A DNA stretch of 64,000 bases, taken from positions 124,001 to 188,000 of the forward strand of contig NZ_JPOS01000079.1 in assembly GCF_000759025.1 (NCBI RefSeq), given 5' to 3'. This stretch comes from Phaeodactylibacter xiamenensis. Lineage in GTDB: Bacteria > Bacteroidota > Bacteroidia > Chitinophagales > Saprospiraceae. Under the pieces are notes generated by a model that was not told the origin of the DNA, ran no database searches, and was given only the letters and a program-made list of their open reading frames with translations. Numbering within the stretch: position 1 is the first letter of the stretch; each line of letters begins with the position of its first letter. Shown here piece by piece: positions 62,494 through 64,000 of the stretch. A program made the translations under genes and the position numbers.

Positions 62494-62730
62494 ATGACCA
62501 TTACCATTCAGACAGCCGACAAAGAAGCTTTAGCGAAGGTGCTGAATTTACTTAAGACTTTAGGTATTAATAGTGTGAATGTTCAGCTTGAGCCCTCAAC
62601 AGCATCGGAGAGTTACATTAAGGGAGATAAAAGCATTGACCCTACCTCTTTATTTGGTATATGGAGTAAACACCCCAAGACTTTAGAGCAGGTTCGTGCC
62701 ACTGCATGGGACAGAAAATTTGAGCAGTAA
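62494..62730 (+). CDS. Small antitoxin-like protein
   Basis: A 78-aa protein that overlaps the following PIN-domain gene by one base (TAATG), the usual order antitoxin then toxin. N-terminal MTITIQTADKEALAKVLNLL then KTLGINSVNVQL looks like a small alpha/beta segment. The tail (DPTSLFGIWSKHPKTLEQVR, AWDRKFEQ) resembles the toxin-wrapping C-termini of antitoxins paired with PIN toxins. The family name is not certain. Role assigned from gene order and size. Confidence 0.65.
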   Translation: MTITIQTADKEALAKVLNLLKTLGINSVNVQLEPSTASESYIKGDKSIDPTSLFGIWSKHPKTLEQVRATAWDRKFEQ

Positions 62731-63041
62731 TGATGGTTTTGTGTGATACTAATATTTTTATACATGCTTTCAATGGTAACTCTGTTACTATTGAAGAACT
62801 AAACAAGATCGGGCTTTCAAATATCATACTCTCTGCGGTCACAGTTATGGAGCTATACCAGGGTATGGGTAACAAAGCCGAGCTGGATCAGATGAAAAAG
62901 CGAATTAATTTCTATGATAAACTTCAAATAGATAAAGCGACTTCTATCATGGCATCAGGGTTTATCGAAGATTATAGGCTTAGCCATGGTCTGCTTATAC
63001 CGGATGCCATAATTGGTGCAACTGCAATAAGGCGGCTGTAG
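62730..63041 (+). CDS. PIN-domain (VapC-like) toxin, C-terminally shortened
   Basis: A 103-aa protein with the PIN ribonuclease acidic residues: D6 in LCDTNIFIHA, E in VTVMELYQGMGN, and D in LLIPDAIIGATAI. Normal members run about 125-140 aa and end with a strand containing an Asn or Asp (TxNxKDF type) after this last motif. Here the frame stops in a palindrome directly after ATAIRRL. The last beta-strand and possibly a fourth metal ligand are missing, so activity is doubtful. Known members cleave RNA, often initiator tRNA. Confidence 0.75.
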   Translation: MMVLCDTNIFIHAFNGNSVTIEELNKIGLSNIILSAVTVMELYQGMGNKAELDQMKKRINFYDKLQIDKATSIMASGFIEDYRLSHGLLIPDAIIGATAIRRL

Positions 63042-63058
63042 CTCACCCACAGCCGCCT
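63030..63058 (-). terminator. Terminator-like hairpin between the toxin and DUF4836 genes
   Basis: A perfect 10-bp GC-rich stem (aggcggctgt with acagccgcct) and 9-nt loop. The toxin stop codon lies inside it. It sits 10 bases beyond the stop of the minus-strand gene and so can serve that gene as terminator. On the minus strand it is followed by ttattgcag, a poor T-run. Confidence 0.55.
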
Positions 63059-63067
63059 GATACATTC

Positions 63068-64000
63068 CTACAACTCCGAAGCCTCCTCTTCCTGAATTTG
63101 CTCAATCAGATAGCGAAGGCTGTTCATTTCCTTTTCTTCCAGGTCTACGCGGAACTGCACGCCCTCGCGGGTGGCCCCGGCACGCACGTCTTCAATGCGC
63201 CTGAGGTCATCATCCCATTTGGACAGGGCTACAGGTGTTCCGATGGCTGTGAAGATTTGCTCCATCATCACCTCGCCCATAGCATCGGCGACCGTGCCTG
63301 TCAGGCCGGTGTCGCCACTTTCCACCTGCTTCAGTAAATCAGGATTGCTGGCAAGATACAACAGCCCATCCTGAATTAAAATCTGCCCTTCGATGTCGAT
63401 GCTTTGCGATTGCCCGGTGGAGTCAGCTGGTGCGCCTTTCCTGAACTTCAGGAAGCGGAACCGACGGTCGGATAACTGGTCAAGGCTGCCTTCCGCCGCC
63501 GCAGCATTCAGGTTATTGAGGAAACGGGCTTCGTCTTTGAGTTTGGCAGCAAAAATGATGTTAAGCTCATCGTAGGCGGCAAGCATGATGTCCCCATCAA
63601 GCTCGTCAATCAGGCCTTCCACATCAAAACCGAATGCAGCCAGGCTTTCTTCTGCCATGCCTTTGGTGTACTTCTCGATCAGCAGTTGGTTCAGACCGGT
63701 GATGTCGAAAGCAGCGGTGAGCATAAACATGGGCGTACCAGCGGGCGCTAAGGTGGCGAAATCGGTTTTTACTTCGTCCTTAAAGAGCATGCTGAGGTCA
63801 TTTTTAATTTGCCCCTGCAGGTCGAGGGCCACTTCACTGTTCACATAGCCTTTCTCGAAAGTCAGGGTATGTGCTATGTGCTGCCCCTGCAGGTCTTCCT
63901 CGCTGTAGTTGAGCAGGGCGCCTCCGGATTTGATTCTTTCAGAGCGCAGGATGAAGTCGCTGGACAGCCAGTTCAGCAGGTCATAATCGCCATTCAGGTG
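63068..64000 (-). CDS. DUF4836-like protein, C-terminal part
   Basis: The frame is open to the window edge, so at least 310 residues are visible and the N-terminus lies beyond 64000. The sequence fits DUF4836 proteins of Bacteroidota, which are usually secreted or lipoproteins of about 500 aa: repeated amphipathic units such as LAPAGTPMFMLTAAFDITGL, FGFDVEGLIDELDGDIMLAA and IDIEGQILIQDGLLYLASNP, with an acidic end (QIQEEEASEL). Function unknown. An internal GTG at 63842-63844 could look like a start, but the upstream codons (LLNYSEEDLQGQHIAHTLTF) continue the family pattern. Confidence 0.7.
   Translation of the reverse strand, partial: HLNGDYDLLNWLSSDFILRSERIKSGGALLNYSEEDLQGQHIAHTLTFEKGYVNSEVALDLQGQIKNDLSMLFKDEVKTDFATLAPAGTPMFMLTAAFDITGLNQLLIEKYTKGMAEESLAAFGFDVEGLIDELDGDIMLAAYDELNIIFAAKLKDEARFLNNLNAAAAEGSLDQLSDRRFRFLKFRKGAPADSTGQSQSIDIEGQILIQDGLLYLASNPDLLKQVESGDTGLTGTVADAMGEVMMEQIFTAIGTPVALSKWDDDLRRIEDVRAGATREGVQFRVDLEEKEMNSLRYLIEQIQEEEASEL

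Overview
The window looks like chromosomal DNA from a Bacteroidota bacterium, most likely a marine or brackish member of the Saprospiria (Lewinella/Phaeodactylibacter-like). The lineage is an inference. It rests on type IX secretion (T9SS) C-terminal sorting domains on several giant secreted proteins, SprB/PKD/gliding-type repeat proteins, DUF4836 and DUF5916 families, the Bacteroidota promoter consensus TTTG...TAnnTTTG before a tRNA cluster, and A-rich rather than Shine-Dalgarno leaders.

Layout. 1-5.5 kb: the end of a T9SS cargo gene, a stand-alone RlmK-type 23S rRNA methyltransferase, a small zinc-ribbon membrane protein, PepD dipeptidase and an acyl-CoA dehydrogenase. 5.5-11.5 kb (minus): a 1988-aa secreted repeat protein with a gliding-motility/T9SS type B C-terminus. 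11.7-13.0 kb: a complete IS4-family insertion sequence with 20-bp inverted repeats and an 8-bp target duplication. 13.0-14.2 kb: a tRNA-Gly(GCC) array with two intact genes and four relatives broken by palindromic hairpin inserts, including a perfect 314-bp duplication. 14.3-14.7 kb: a tRNA-Leu(UAA) gene split by a group I intron, followed by a DUF5916 gene remnant.

14.9-35.0 kb is the core of the window: a beta-1,3-glucan (laminarin-type) utilisation locus. A membrane-anchored propeller/Y_Y_Y/LuxR regulator is divergent from a tightly spaced 17-kb operon. The operon encodes a TIM-barrel glycosidase fused to a predicted outer-membrane beta-barrel, a multi-module surface lipoprotein, a GH16 laminarinase lipoprotein, a cytoplasmic beta-1,3-glucan phosphorylase (GH149/GH161-like), a GH17 lipoprotein, a GH30 lipoprotein, a sugar:cation symporter fused to a GH17 domain, and two more cytoplasmic GH17-like enzymes. 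No SusC/SusD pair is present. The set suggests surface cleavage, import by an unusual outer-membrane protein and the symporter, then intracellular cleavage and phosphorolysis to glucose-1-phosphate.

35.2-58.3 kb: a tail-collar-domain secreted protein, two giant T9SS cargo proteins (3831 and 3235 aa) sharing an unnamed module, and a PKD lipoprotein. 58.3-60.4 kb is a decayed stretch: a chimeric GH17 remnant assembled from pieces matching two genes of the glucan operon, and an AsmA-like gene with one in-frame TAG. 60.5-64 kb: an S15 Xaa-Pro dipeptidyl-peptidase, a small antitoxin/PIN-toxin pair with a shortened toxin, and a partial DUF4836 lipoprotein-family gene.
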